Origin: Candidatus Cryptobacteroides faecihippi
Lineage (GTDB): Bacteria; Bacteroidota; Bacteroidia; Bacteroidales; UBA932
Direction: 5' to 3'
NCBI GenBank assembly: GCA_018066065.1
Contig: JAGHSC010000072.1
Location: 1 to 34,833, forward strand
DNA: 34,833 bases
This document shows positions 1 to 8,702 of the stretch, in pieces (position 1 is the stretch's first letter; each line of letters begins with the position of its first letter). The notes beneath the pieces were generated by a model. The model was not told the origin of the DNA, made no database searches, and saw only the letters and a program-made list of their open reading frames with translations. Both the position numbers and the translations under genes were made by a program.

Positions 1-59
1 ACGAGGAAGAGACTTTCTCCCCACTGCGTCCCGTATCCTATGCTGAATGTGATTCCCAT
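1..59 (-). CDS. 4-alpha-glucanotransferase-like protein with N-terminal CBM20-type domain (5' end only, runs off the window)
   Basis: Reverse complement of 59..1 translates as MGITFSIGYGTQWGESLFL..., the F-x-I-x-Y-x-T-x-W-G-E pattern at the start of CBM20/MalQ proteins in Bacteroidota. A TATTTTTG -7-like element lies at 66..73 on the minus strand. Not in the ORF track because it is truncated. Confidence 0.6.
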   Translation of the reverse strand, partial: MGITFSIGYGTQWGESLFL

Positions 60-144
60 GGTCTGCAAAAATACGTACTCTTCCTTTTTTATGACTCTGT
101 TTTTGTCTAATTTAGCACCTAGCAAACCAAACCATCCCAGCGTC

Positions 145-876
145 ATGGACATCAGAAAGACTCTAATAATCCTGCCTCTGCTTCTCGTCACGGTACTGTG
201 TGCGGGGCAGTGCCCTTCCTACAGATGCGGCAGGACATCGTCCAGAATCAAGGTTGACGGCCGCCTGAACGAAAGAGACTGGAAGTCAGCTCCCGAGAGT
301 TCTCCATTCCTGGACATCAGAGGAGAGGGACAGCCTCTCCCGACCATGAAGAGCTGCATGAAGATGCTCCATGACGATGACTTCGTCTACATCGCCGGCA
401 TCATCGAGGAGAAGGACATAAAGGCATCGCTGAAGGAACGTGACGCCGTGATCTGGAAGGACAATGACTTCGAGGTCTTCATCGATCCTTATGGAGACGG
501 CAAGCTCTACTACGAGTTCGAGACCAACGCCTTCGGTACCATCATGGACCTCATGCTCGAGAAGCCGTACCGTGACGGAGGCTCCTTCCTCCTGAACTGG
601 GACTGCCGCGGTATCGCTCTGGCGGTAAGGTGTGACGGAACCCTCAACAAGTCTTCCGACACGGACCGTGGATGGACGGTCGAGATCGCCATCCCGTACG
701 ATGCCCTGACGCGCAACTTCGACGATCCCCGCGACCACAAGGTCTGGAGGATGAACTTCTCGAGGGTCGAGTGGCTGGTGGCCGGAGGGCCTGAGGAGAA
801 TTGGGTCTGGGCTCCTACCGGAGTTGTGGACATCCACATCCCGGAGAAGTGGGGCTATGTGGAATTCGTTGACTGA
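145..876 (+). CDS. Secreted carbohydrate-binding family 9-like (CBM9-like) protein
   Basis: ORF 40..876. The likely start is the ATG at 145 (MDIRKTLIILPLLLVTVLCAG signal peptide). Body has IKVDGRLNERDWKSAP ... NDFEVFIDPYGDGKLYYEFETNAFGT ... WTVEIAIPY, typical of CBM9-like/DOMON-type folds. Confidence 0.75.
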   Translation: MDIRKTLIILPLLLVTVLCAGQCPSYRCGRTSSRIKVDGRLNERDWKSAPESSPFLDIRGEGQPLPTMKSCMKMLHDDDFVYIAGIIEEKDIKASLKERDAVIWKDNDFEVFIDPYGDGKLYYEFETNAFGTIMDLMLEKPYRDGGSFLLNWDCRGIALAVRCDGTLNKSSDTDRGWTVEIAIPYDALTRNFDDPRDHKVWRMNFSRVEWLVAGGPEENWVWAPTGVVDIHIPEKWGYVEFVD

Positions 877-893
877 TAATTATTTCTGTCGGA

Positions 894-2219
894 ATGAAGA
901 TATTTGTAAAGACATTTGCGGCCATGCTTGGCCTGCTGATCCCGTTCATGCTTGATGCACAGGACGATTTCGATTGCTTTGGAGTCATCGTCGGCAGGGA
1001 CGCTTCTGTGGATGGGTCCGTCATCCTCGGCCACAATGAGGACGACAAGGGTGAGCAGATGCTGAACGTCTACAAGTCTCCTCAGTTCCTCTGGGCAGAG
1101 TTCCCGGGGAAGGAAGTTGCCGATGCGTTCATGAACTGCCACGGAGTCAGCATCGTGTCCGACAAGTGCAGGTCCAGGGAGGACCGCGAGGACTACACCG
1201 ACGGAGGAATCCTCTACGGAATCAGGCTCCACGCCGCCCAGAGGGCTGTTTCCGCCCGCGATGCAGTCCGCATCATCGGCGAGGACGTGGAAAGGTACGG
1301 CTATGCCCAGAGCGGCCGCTCGTACCTCGTTGCCGACACCAGGGAAGGCTGGGTGGTATCCATCGCCCAGGGACGCCACTGGGTCGCCCAGAGAGTTCCG
1401 GACGACAAGGTGATGGTGATCCCGAACTGCTACACCATCTCCGAGGTGGACCTCTCCGACACCCTCAACTTCGCCGGCAGCGCTGACATTGTCGAATATG
1501 CACAGTCGCGTGGCTGGTACGATCCTGCGAGGGACGGTGCGTTCTCGTTCAAGAAGGCCTATGGCCTGGAGTCAAACTTCCACACGGTGCACAACACCGG
1601 CCGCCACGAGGCCGCCATCAGGCACATCCGCCAGGATTACGGCACCTTCGACGAGATGACCGTGCCTTTCGCCATCACCCCTTCGCACAAGTTCTCGATC
1701 CAGGACGTGATGTCCATCCTCAAGGACCATGCAGACATGGATGAGAGCGGGCAGCATCCGACCAGGATCTGCGTCAGCAGTACCGTGGTCTCCACTGTCT
1801 TCCAGCTCAGGGACTGGCTCCCTCTGGAAATCGGCTGCGTCATGTGGATGTGCCCGACCAAGACCTGCTCACAGCCTTACATTCCATGGTATCTCGGCAT
1901 GACTGAAGTCCCTGCCAGGTTCCACAGGTTCGCTACCGCTGAGGAAGCTCTGGAGAAGCACATGTCCGACTCAAAGGAACTGCGCAAGACCTATCCCGAC
2001 GGTCTCTACTGGGACTATGTCTCCAGCTGGGAGGCTCTCGATGCCGACTATGCCGGACAGATCGGGGCCAGGACAGAGATGGTGGACAGGTACCAGAAGG
2101 AAATCCTTGCCGGGCAGGAAAGGTTCGAGAGGAAGCTTCTCAGAAGCTCTTTCAGGAAGGCTTCAATGCTGATGAACCGCCGCGTGGAGAAACTTGTGGA
2201 GACGAAGATCTGCCGCTAG
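894..2219 (+). CDS. Peptidase family C69 (dipeptidase)
   Basis: DCFGVIVGRDASVDGSVILGHNEDD matches the mature N-terminus of C69 Ntn-hydrolases (Cys followed by VGKDASxDGS). Also YLVADTREGWVVSIAQGRHWVAQRVPDD. Signal peptide MKIFVKTFAAMLGLLIPFMLDAQ. Confidence 0.85.
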   Translation: MKIFVKTFAAMLGLLIPFMLDAQDDFDCFGVIVGRDASVDGSVILGHNEDDKGEQMLNVYKSPQFLWAEFPGKEVADAFMNCHGVSIVSDKCRSREDREDYTDGGILYGIRLHAAQRAVSARDAVRIIGEDVERYGYAQSGRSYLVADTREGWVVSIAQGRHWVAQRVPDDKVMVIPNCYTISEVDLSDTLNFAGSADIVEYAQSRGWYDPARDGAFSFKKAYGLESNFHTVHNTGRHEAAIRHIRQDYGTFDEMTVPFAITPSHKFSIQDVMSILKDHADMDESGQHPTRICVSSTVVSTVFQLRDWLPLEIGCVMWMCPTKTCSQPYIPWYLGMTEVPARFHRFATAEEALEKHMSDSKELRKTYPDGLYWDYVSSWEALDADYAGQIGARTEMVDRYQKEILAGQERFERKLLRSSFRKASMLMNRRVEKLVETKICR

Positions 2220-2229
2220 GCAGGGACCG

Positions 2230-2850
2230 TCACTGCTGTGAGGATCCATCTCCGCTGAGGGATGGAAGGTTGATCTTGAAGTGCACGCAGAGCACTCTGA
2301 TCAGCACTACGCTGAGGGCTGCCACACTCTGCACGATGATCATCGGGGTACCGAGCTTGCGGCACAGCCAGTAGATGAATCCACCTCCGATGCAGGCCAT
2401 TGCGTAGATGTCCTTCCTGAAGATCAGCGGGATCTCGTTGATGAAGATGTCTCGGAGCATTCCTCCGGCGGCACCGGTGATGCATCCCATGATCATTGCC
2501 ACCCACATCGGGAATCCGGCTGCAAGCGTCTTGTCGACACCCACCACAGTGAACAGGCCGAGTCCCAGGGCATCGAAGAAGAAGAAAGTGTACTCCAGCC
2601 TGACGATCCATTTCTTGAAGATGATGACGGTCAGCAGGGCGATTGCGGTGACGATGATGTAGGATGGCTGGAGCATCCAGAAAGGAGTGAGGGAGAGCAT
2701 GAGGTCCCTGATCGTACCTCCCCCGACAGCTGTCACGAAGCCGACGACATAGGCACCGAAGATGTCGAAGTTCTTGCGTGCGGCGAGCCTTACGCCGCTT
2801 ATCGCGAAGGCGAAGGTACCGATGTAGTCTATGATTGTGACGAAATCCAT
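2230..2850 (-). CDS. Trimeric intracellular cation channel family protein (TRIC/UPF0126, YicG-like)
   Basis: 206 aa; repeated GTFAFAISGVRLAARKNFDIFGAYVVGFVTAVGGGTIRDL and MGCITGAAGGMLRDIF modules typical of UPF0126. Confidence 0.9.
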   Translation of the reverse strand: MDFVTIIDYIGTFAFAISGVRLAARKNFDIFGAYVVGFVTAVGGGTIRDLMLSLTPFWMLQPSYIIVTAIALLTVIIFKKWIVRLEYTFFFFDALGLGLFTVVGVDKTLAAGFPMWVAMIMGCITGAAGGMLRDIFINEIPLIFRKDIYAMACIGGGFIYWLCRKLGTPMIIVQSVAALSVVLIRVLCVHFKINLPSLSGDGSSQQ

Positions 2851-2949
2851 GCTGATTCAAACGTTTGTTGGCCTGCAAAGATATGAAATATCGCAATAAT
2901 CCTTATCTTAGTTGACAAATTATTAAAAGCGAACTAAAAACCATTGATA

Positions 2950-3813
2950 ATGAAAAGAACAATTCTCATCTGCGCGCTGCTTGTAACGTCTCTTTTCCAG
3001 GCCAATGCCGGCAAGATTGTCACGGACAGCCTACAGAGCAAGATCCTTGATTCCAAGGTCATCTACAATGTCTATCTCCCGAACGGATTCAATGAGAACC
3101 CAGAAAGGAAGTATCCTGTCGTCTACCTTCTCCATGGCCTGAGCGACACCTACACCGCATGGCAGGTCAGGGGCAACATGCAGATCGTAACCGACGAGCT
3201 GATTGCTTCCGGAGAGGCTGCCGAGATGATCATCGTGATGCCTAATGCCGGCGGTCCCGACACTCACAACATGTGGAACGGCTACTTCAACATGCCGGGC
3301 TGGAACTACGAGGATTTCTTCTTCCAGGAACTGATCCCGACGGTGGAGCAGAAGTACAGGGCAATCGGCAACAAGGCCAACCGCGCCGTGATGGGACTTT
3401 CAATGGGTGGCGGCGGAAGCACCGTCTACTGCCAGCGTCATCCGGAAATGTTCTCAAGCTGCTATGCGATGAGCGCATGGCTTGACAATGAGAGCGGAGA
3501 GGTCGGTGGAAAGAATCAGAAGAAGGACAAGCTCTTCTATGTCTGCCAGGCAGTCAGGGAGCATTCCGCCCTTGACTTCATCGACAATGCCGACGATGCA
3601 ACCAAGGAGCAGCTCCGTACTGTAAGGTGGTTCTTCGACTGTGGTGACGACGATTTCCTTCTCGAGCTTTCCGTCAATCTTCACATGAAGATGAGGAAGG
3701 CAGGCATCAAGGATGAGCTTCGCGTCCGCAACGGCGTGCACAACTGGGAGTACTGGCATCTTGCCCTCCGCATGGCACTGCCGTTCGCATCGCGTGACTT
3801 CGCAAGGCAGTAA
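2950..3813 (+). CDS. Secreted alpha/beta-hydrolase esterase (esterase D / CE1-like)
   Basis: Signal peptide MKRTILICALLVTSLFQANA; YPVVYLLHGLSDTYTAW; nucleophile elbow GLSMGGGG; D(..)DDFLLE and VHNWEYWH near the C-terminus. Confidence 0.85.
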   Translation: MKRTILICALLVTSLFQANAGKIVTDSLQSKILDSKVIYNVYLPNGFNENPERKYPVVYLLHGLSDTYTAWQVRGNMQIVTDELIASGEAAEMIIVMPNAGGPDTHNMWNGYFNMPGWNYEDFFFQELIPTVEQKYRAIGNKANRAVMGLSMGGGGSTVYCQRHPEMFSSCYAMSAWLDNESGEVGGKNQKKDKLFYVCQAVREHSALDFIDNADDATKEQLRTVRWFFDCGDDDFLLELSVNLHMKMRKAGIKDELRVRNGVHNWEYWHLALRMALPFASRDFARQ

Positions 3814-3828
3814 TTGCCGGGAACATCC

Positions 3829-4614
3829 TTACTTGCTGTAGGTGTGCGCGCTGCGCCCCTGGGCGGAAGGGAGGTAGTTGACTCCCCACCAGCACATCTG
3901 CAGGCAGACGAATGAGAAGACGAGCACCCAGAGTGCCGTCTTCTTTTCCTTTGGAGAGGCCAGGCGCAGGTGGATGTAGCCGAGATAGCTAAGCCAGGTG
4001 ATCGCTGCCCAGGTCTCCTTCGGGTCCCAGGTCCAGTAGTGTCCCCAGGCTTCCTTGGCCCAGAGGGCTCCGAAGAGCATTCCGAAAGTCATGAACGCCA
4101 GTCCCACGTAGACGAGGTTGTCGCAGATCTCATATTCCCTGTCCTGAGCCTTGCTGCCCTTGACGAGCAGGTAGACTGCCATCACCGTGGCGGCTCCAAG
4201 GAGGGCATAGGCGAACATGTAGACGATGACGTGAGGGGCGAACCATGGGCTCTGCAGGGCAGGCATCAGGGCCTTGCTGTGGATCTCGGGCTTGAAGATG
4301 TTGATGCAGGTGAACATGACTGCCATCATCGTCGAGAACGACAGGATCCACTTGTACTTCCATTTCGAGTAGACCAGCATTCCTGCGACCGGGAGGAAGA
4401 AGGCGTACCAGAGACGGGTCTCTCCCATCGTGCGGAGCGGTGGTCTCTCAAGGCTGACCCACATGCCCAGGATGAATGCGAGGAACACTGCGATTCCTGT
4501 CAGTGTCAGGGCAGAGGCAAGCTTCCTCCTGTCCTTCCATGCCGCTGCGGCTCCCGCGATCCAGAGGATGGCGGCAGGAACGGCGAACCACGTGAACATA
4601 TTCCATGAAATCAT
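3829..4614 (-). CDS. ccsA: Cytochrome c biogenesis protein, CcsA/CcmC family
   Basis: Multi-TM; WGHYWTWDPKETWAAITWLSYLGYIHLR is the WWD-type haem handling motif of CcsA. Confidence 0.88.
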   Translation of the reverse strand: MISWNMFTWFAVPAAILWIAGAAAAWKDRRKLASALTLTGIAVFLAFILGMWVSLERPPLRTMGETRLWYAFFLPVAGMLVYSKWKYKWILSFSTMMAVMFTCINIFKPEIHSKALMPALQSPWFAPHVIVYMFAYALLGAATVMAVYLLVKGSKAQDREYEICDNLVYVGLAFMTFGMLFGALWAKEAWGHYWTWDPKETWAAITWLSYLGYIHLRLASPKEKKTALWVLVFSFVCLQMCWWGVNYLPSAQGRSAHTYSK

Positions 4615-5777
4615 GCGTCTTCCTCCTCATCTTTCTTCCTTGCGGCAGTCCAGAAGTTGCAGACCGCTCCAGCAAGGAGCATGAATATTCCTGAATAGAC
4701 AAACGGCAGCCATGGGTCCTTCACGAGCTGGAGGATGCTGATGTTGCTCCACTGTCCGTGAGCGCGGTCATAGTCGACCTGGTAGATCTTCCATCCATTG
4801 ACCTTGACTGGCTTGTTCACCTCGACCGTGCCGTCGATGCGGCTTCCGTCTGCGCGGAAAGCGGAGATCTCCGAAGCGTACCTCTTCGGCTCGCGCACTG
4901 CCATCGCAATGCTTCTTCCGTCCGGCAGGTCGATCTTGCCTGACGGGAACATTATGCTTCCTCCGCTGACCCATCCGGTCAGGATGGTGCCGTCCTTCTG
5001 CGCTTCCACTTCGACTGCGCAGCAGCCTCCTTCGTGGATCCATGCCTTGTAACCATCAGACAATGAATCCTTTGAGGCGCATGGTATGTTCTGCAGGATG
5101 CGGATGTCCCAGCCTCCGAGCGTCCCTTCGAGGGTGCCGTTCTCGACAGAGAGGAAGGCGTCTGCGTCCTTGGATATTCCTTCGCCTTCGGTGAGCATCA
5201 GCTTTGGCGGGTACTGCTCAAGGGTGAAGGAGTGGAGCTGAAGCGCGACTGGAAGCGGTTCTCCCATCGAACCCTGCATGATCGGTTCGCTTCCCTCAAC
5301 GAGGGTCACATCGTGCTTGCGGATGTCTGCGTTGCCGAGAGTCCCGGCCACCAGGGCGAGGAACAGTCCGAGATGGTTCAGGAGGAATGGGATGTCCTTG
5401 ATGCGGAAGCGTGCGATCCTTCCGATGCATGCCAGTCCGATTATGCTGGTCATCCAGAAGTAGACCAGCACGAAGGGCCAGAATCCCAGGAGGTTCCATG
5501 TCGTCAGCCCGATGACGAGGGTCAGGGCGATGCACCAGGCTATTGCCGGTAGGGCTGCCTTGAAGTGCATCATCCATTCTGCCGGGTAGAAGTCCTTCCT
5601 GAAGATGTACAGGCCGATGAGTGCCGTCAGGTAGAGAACCAGGACGATTGCGTTGACCGGCCATGCGAATGCATTCCAGTCGATCTGTCCGAAGATGAGC
5701 TGCAGCACTCCGCCGATGGTGACGATTCCCGCGCCGATGACGAATCCTTCAGCGTATTTCCAAGGTTTTGTCCACAT
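4611..5777 (-). CDS. Cytochrome c biogenesis protein ResB-like
   Basis: ORF 4611..5831. A TATATTTG promoter element on the minus strand (5815..5808) lies inside the upstream extension, so MWTKPWKYAEGF at 5777 is the likely start. Overlaps ccsA by 4 nt. C-terminal VKDPWLPFVYSGIFMLLAGAVCNFW is ResB-like. Confidence 0.78.
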   Translation of the reverse strand: MWTKPWKYAEGFVIGAGIVTIGGVLQLIFGQIDWNAFAWPVNAIVLVLYLTALIGLYIFRKDFYPAEWMMHFKAALPAIAWCIALTLVIGLTTWNLLGFWPFVLVYFWMTSIIGLACIGRIARFRIKDIPFLLNHLGLFLALVAGTLGNADIRKHDVTLVEGSEPIMQGSMGEPLPVALQLHSFTLEQYPPKLMLTEGEGISKDADAFLSVENGTLEGTLGGWDIRILQNIPCASKDSLSDGYKAWIHEGGCCAVEVEAQKDGTILTGWVSGGSIMFPSGKIDLPDGRSIAMAVREPKRYASEISAFRADGSRIDGTVEVNKPVKVNGWKIYQVDYDRAHGQWSNISILQLVKDPWLPFVYSGIFMLLAGAVCNFWTAARKKDEEEDA

Positions 5778-5860
5778 GTGTGTCCGAGGGGATTTGTCCG
5801 TTTGAGACAAATATATGAATTCTTGCAACAAAACTCTCGTTCATTCGTTATAATTGCAGA

Positions 5861-6358
5861 ATGACACGCGAAGAGACCATATCCCTCTACAGGGAGCACA
5901 GCCGGAGGCTCTACAATTCGAGCCTCAGGATCGTCGGTTCACCTGAGGTGGCCGAGGAACTGATGCATGATGCTCTCCTGAAGTTCATCCGGGGTGGTGT
6001 CGTCTGTCAATCCAGGGAGCAGGAATCCGCCTGGCTCACGAGAACCTGCATCAGGCTTTCCGTGGACTGGATCAGGAAGAAGAAGCGTGAGGCTGTGTTC
6101 CTGGAGGACTATGCCGGTTCCATGCAGGAGTCGGAAGAAGACTTCCTGTTCGAGGACAGGTTGGTCGAGGATGTGGCCAGGGTCAAGGATGCGATTCTCT
6201 CGCTTCCGGTGCCTTACTGCCTGATTCTCAATCTTGTCCTGTTGGAGGGACTTGACTACTCGGAGATTTCGTCTCTCCTTGGGGTCAGGGAGGTGACGTT
6301 GAGGTCCCAGTTCTCTCGCGGTAAGGTCAAACTTGTTGAAATGCTTGAAAGAAAATGA
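5861..6358 (+). CDS. RNA polymerase sigma factor, ECF/sigma-70 family
   Basis: 165 aa; region 2 (LYREHSRRLYNSSLRIVGSPEVAEELMHDALLKF) and region 4 (LPVPYCLILNLVLLEGLDYSEISSLLGVREVTLRSQFSRGKVKLVEML). Confidence 0.9.
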   Translation: MTREETISLYREHSRRLYNSSLRIVGSPEVAEELMHDALLKFIRGGVVCQSREQESAWLTRTCIRLSVDWIRKKKREAVFLEDYAGSMQESEEDFLFEDRLVEDVARVKDAILSLPVPYCLILNLVLLEGLDYSEISSLLGVREVTLRSQFSRGKVKLVEMLERK

Positions 6359-6810
6359 TCGATTTGAAGAACCATATCGCTTTCGACCGTGCGAAGGTCG
6401 ATGATGCCATCCCTTCCGAAGGGGATCTCGAGCGCTTCCTTGGAAAGGTTGAGGGGTCTGCCGGCAGGTCCAGGGTGCGTCCGTGGTGGCTGGTGCTCCC
6501 TGCCGCCGCAGTGGCTGCGGGCCTGGCACTGCTCATATTCCTTGGGCGTGGCGGCGACACTGCCATCACTCCGGAGGAGGTCTATTCTTCGTACCTTGCG
6601 CAGGTGGAGGATGCGATGGAACTGGTCAGGGAATCGGATCAGGATGGAACATGGATAGCCACCCTTGAGGGGATGACATTCGAGAGTGTGCCGATGATGG
6701 ATCTTCTGCCGGATGAGATGTCCGTGGAAGACAAGGTCGGTATCCTGCAGGAACACTATTCGTCTGTGCTCAGTGGGGTGGAGGAAATAATTGAAATAGT
6801 CAGAAAATGA
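6355..6810 (+). CDS. Single-pass membrane protein, candidate anti-sigma factor
   Basis: ATGA overlap with the sigma gene; one TM segment WWLVLPAAAVAAGLALLIFLGRG; short cytoplasmic N-terminus. Assignment is by operon context. Confidence 0.55.
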   Translation: MIDLKNHIAFDRAKVDDAIPSEGDLERFLGKVEGSAGRSRVRPWWLVLPAAAVAAGLALLIFLGRGGDTAITPEEVYSSYLAQVEDAMELVRESDQDGTWIATLEGMTFESVPMMDLLPDEMSVEDKVGILQEHYSSVLSGVEEIIEIVRK

Positions 6811-7679
6811 AAAGATCTATCTTTTTTCTTGCAGCGCTGATGGTGTCGGTGCTTGCATCCGCAAAGGAGTATGACGTCAGGAACTTTTCCAGGATCGAGG
6901 CGTCGGGAATCTATAAGATCAATGTAGTCAAGTCTTCGGAATGGAAGGTGGACGTCACGTGTTCCGAGGATCTTGAGGACAGGATTGTCGTCAAGGTCGT
7001 CGGCAAGACTCTCAAGCTGTCGATCAAGGATTCGGACAGGGCCAAGGTTTTTGACAGGAAGTCCTTTGCCAGGGTGGCAGTTCAGATGCCTCATCTCTGC
7101 GGTGTGGAACTTTCCGGCGTCTGCACCATTTCCTCAGAGGACAGCTTCGGAGTCAAGACTGGAGATTTCGTGCTTGAGGCCAGTGGCGGTGCCAAGGTGG
7201 AGGGCCTGAAGGTCAGTGCTCCACAGGCAAGGATCATCGTGTCCGGTGCGTCCAAGGCGAATGTCATGGGAAAGTTCGGAAGCTGCTGCCTGGACGTGTC
7301 GGGCAGTTCCCATTCGACTCTCAAGCTTGTCGCGGGATCCCTTCTGATCGACACTTCCGGAGCATCCCATGTCGGTGTCTCAGGTGAGGCGGATGCGATA
7401 GTGGTCGATGGCAGCGGCGCATCTGCCGTCACGCTCAAGGCCTTCAAGGCGCAGACCCTCTCCGTGGATCTTGGAGGTGCCTCGAAAATGTACGGCGACG
7501 AGGCGTGTGTGAACAGCGCAACTTTCGATCTTTCAGGAGCTTCCTTCTCAAGCATCAATGTGACGGAGTCAATCTCATTCGACCTGTCGGGTGCGTCCAA
7601 GCTCGAGTACGGCGGCTCTGAAAGCCTCCGGGTCGGTAAGGTCGACGTCTCCGGAGCATCCAGGGTCATAAGGAAATAG
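6807..7679 (+). CDS. GIN-domain (DUF2807) putative autotransporter adhesin head protein
   Basis: ATGA overlap with the preceding gene; signal peptide MKRSIFFLAALMVSVLASA; FSRIEASGIYKINVVKSSEWKVDVTCSEDLEDRIVVKVVGKTLKLSI and about eight SGAS-type turns spaced around 20 aa (beta-helix pattern). Confidence 0.85.
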   Translation: MKRSIFFLAALMVSVLASAKEYDVRNFSRIEASGIYKINVVKSSEWKVDVTCSEDLEDRIVVKVVGKTLKLSIKDSDRAKVFDRKSFARVAVQMPHLCGVELSGVCTISSEDSFGVKTGDFVLEASGGAKVEGLKVSAPQARIIVSGASKANVMGKFGSCCLDVSGSSHSTLKLVAGSLLIDTSGASHVGVSGEADAIVVDGSGASAVTLKAFKAQTLSVDLGGASKMYGDEACVNSATFDLSGASFSSINVTESISFDLSGASKLEYGGSESLRVGKVDVSGASRVIRK

Positions 7680-7685
7680 TATCGT

Positions 7686-8702
7686 CTAGCGGAGGATTCC
7701 GTCCGAGTACTCGGCACTGTAGGAAATCTGTCCATCGTCTTCATGGATCCAGGTCCTGAAGGAACGCTCTCCTTCCTTGAAGACGATGACACGGGTGCCG
7801 TGCATCAGATGATGGTAGACAGTGTCGTCACCGCTGAACCTCCCGTACGCGAGGGCGATGCCCATGTGCTCGACGATGAAGTCGCTGTCATGGTCATGGC
7901 CGCAGAAGACACCCATCGTGCTTCCGCCTTCCAGCATCGCAGCGAACATCCCGGAGTTGATCCTGCTGTGGCCGCCATACTCGCCCCTTACTCCCTTGAC
8001 GTTGTTGTGGGTGAAGTGCTGCGCAGTCGTGTTCTCCCATGCCTCGATGAACTCAGGCAGGGGAATATGAAAGAATGCAGCCGACGGAAGCACTCTTCCA
8101 TGCTCGGAAGCACTCTGGGCGAACTGGGACCTTATCCAGCAGACCTGGTCGAAGTCGAACCACTCGTATCTGATCGGCTTGCCTGCATAGGGGCTGTCGG
8201 CCTGGATCGAGGTGTGAGAGTCGAGGAAATAGAACTCCATTGCGTCGTCCCTTCCCTTGGAACAGCGCACCGGAATCCTTATGTCGGCAAGCTTGCCGTC
8301 TGCCCCCAGTGAGTTCAGGGAGTACTTGCAGGACGTGATCATCTCCGACATCTCCTCCTTGGTCATGCCCATCTCCTGGTCATGGTTGCCGAAGACGATG
8401 CAGAAAGGGATCCTGAATGAGTCGAGAGTGTCAAGCACGCTCCTGAGCATCTCCCTGGAGTACTTCGCTCCTGTGACGACATCGCCGGTGACTGCGATCA
8501 TGTCAGGCCTTTCCGCTTCGACGATGTATCTGATTCTGGCGAATGTCTTCTCAGCCTGATCCGGGCGTTCCCCCACAAGGTGCAGGTCGGTGAGCTGGAT
8601 GACCTTGAATTCACCTGACTTGCCGAATCTCAGGGTCGGAGCCCCTGCGGCAGCTGCCGTGCAGATAAGCACGGCAGCCAGGATTGCGGCTATTTTGCCC
8701 AT
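7686..8702 (-). CDS. Secreted metallophosphoesterase (calcineurin-like)
   Basis: Start MGKIAAILAAVLICTAAAAG at 8702 (inside the longer ORF 7686..8996); VIQLTDLHL, VTGDVVTG, VFGNHDQEMG, FCGHDHDSDF motifs. Overlaps the 3' end of the GH2 gene by 13 nt. Confidence 0.88.
   Translation of the reverse strand: MGKIAAILAAVLICTAAAAGAPTLRFGKSGEFKVIQLTDLHLVGERPDQAEKTFARIRYIVEAERPDMIAVTGDVVTGAKYSREMLRSVLDTLDSFRIPFCIVFGNHDQEMGMTKEEMSEMITSCKYSLNSLGADGKLADIRIPVRCSKGRDDAMEFYFLDSHTSIQADSPYAGKPIRYEWFDFDQVCWIRSQFAQSASEHGRVLPSAAFFHIPLPEFIEAWENTTAQHFTHNNVKGVRGEYGGHSRINSGMFAAMLEGGSTMGVFCGHDHDSDFIVEHMGIALAYGRFSGDDTVYHHLMHGTRVIVFKEGERSFRTWIHEDDGQISYSAEYSDGILR

Noticed and set aside
5778-5831. Upstream N-terminal extension of the ResB ORF (MLQEFIYLSQTDKSPRTH)
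   Set aside because: A TATATTTG promoter element lies inside it, so transcription probably starts downstream of that ATG.
6807-7679. SGAS repeats considered as a recent tandem DNA duplication
   Set aside because: Units are divergent at nucleotide level and match the known GIN/DUF2807 beta-helix periodicity.
7091-7792. 233-aa minus-strand ORF opposite the GIN-domain gene
   Set aside because: Its Ser/Pro/Ala-rich repeats are the reverse translation of the SGAS repeats; no independent support.
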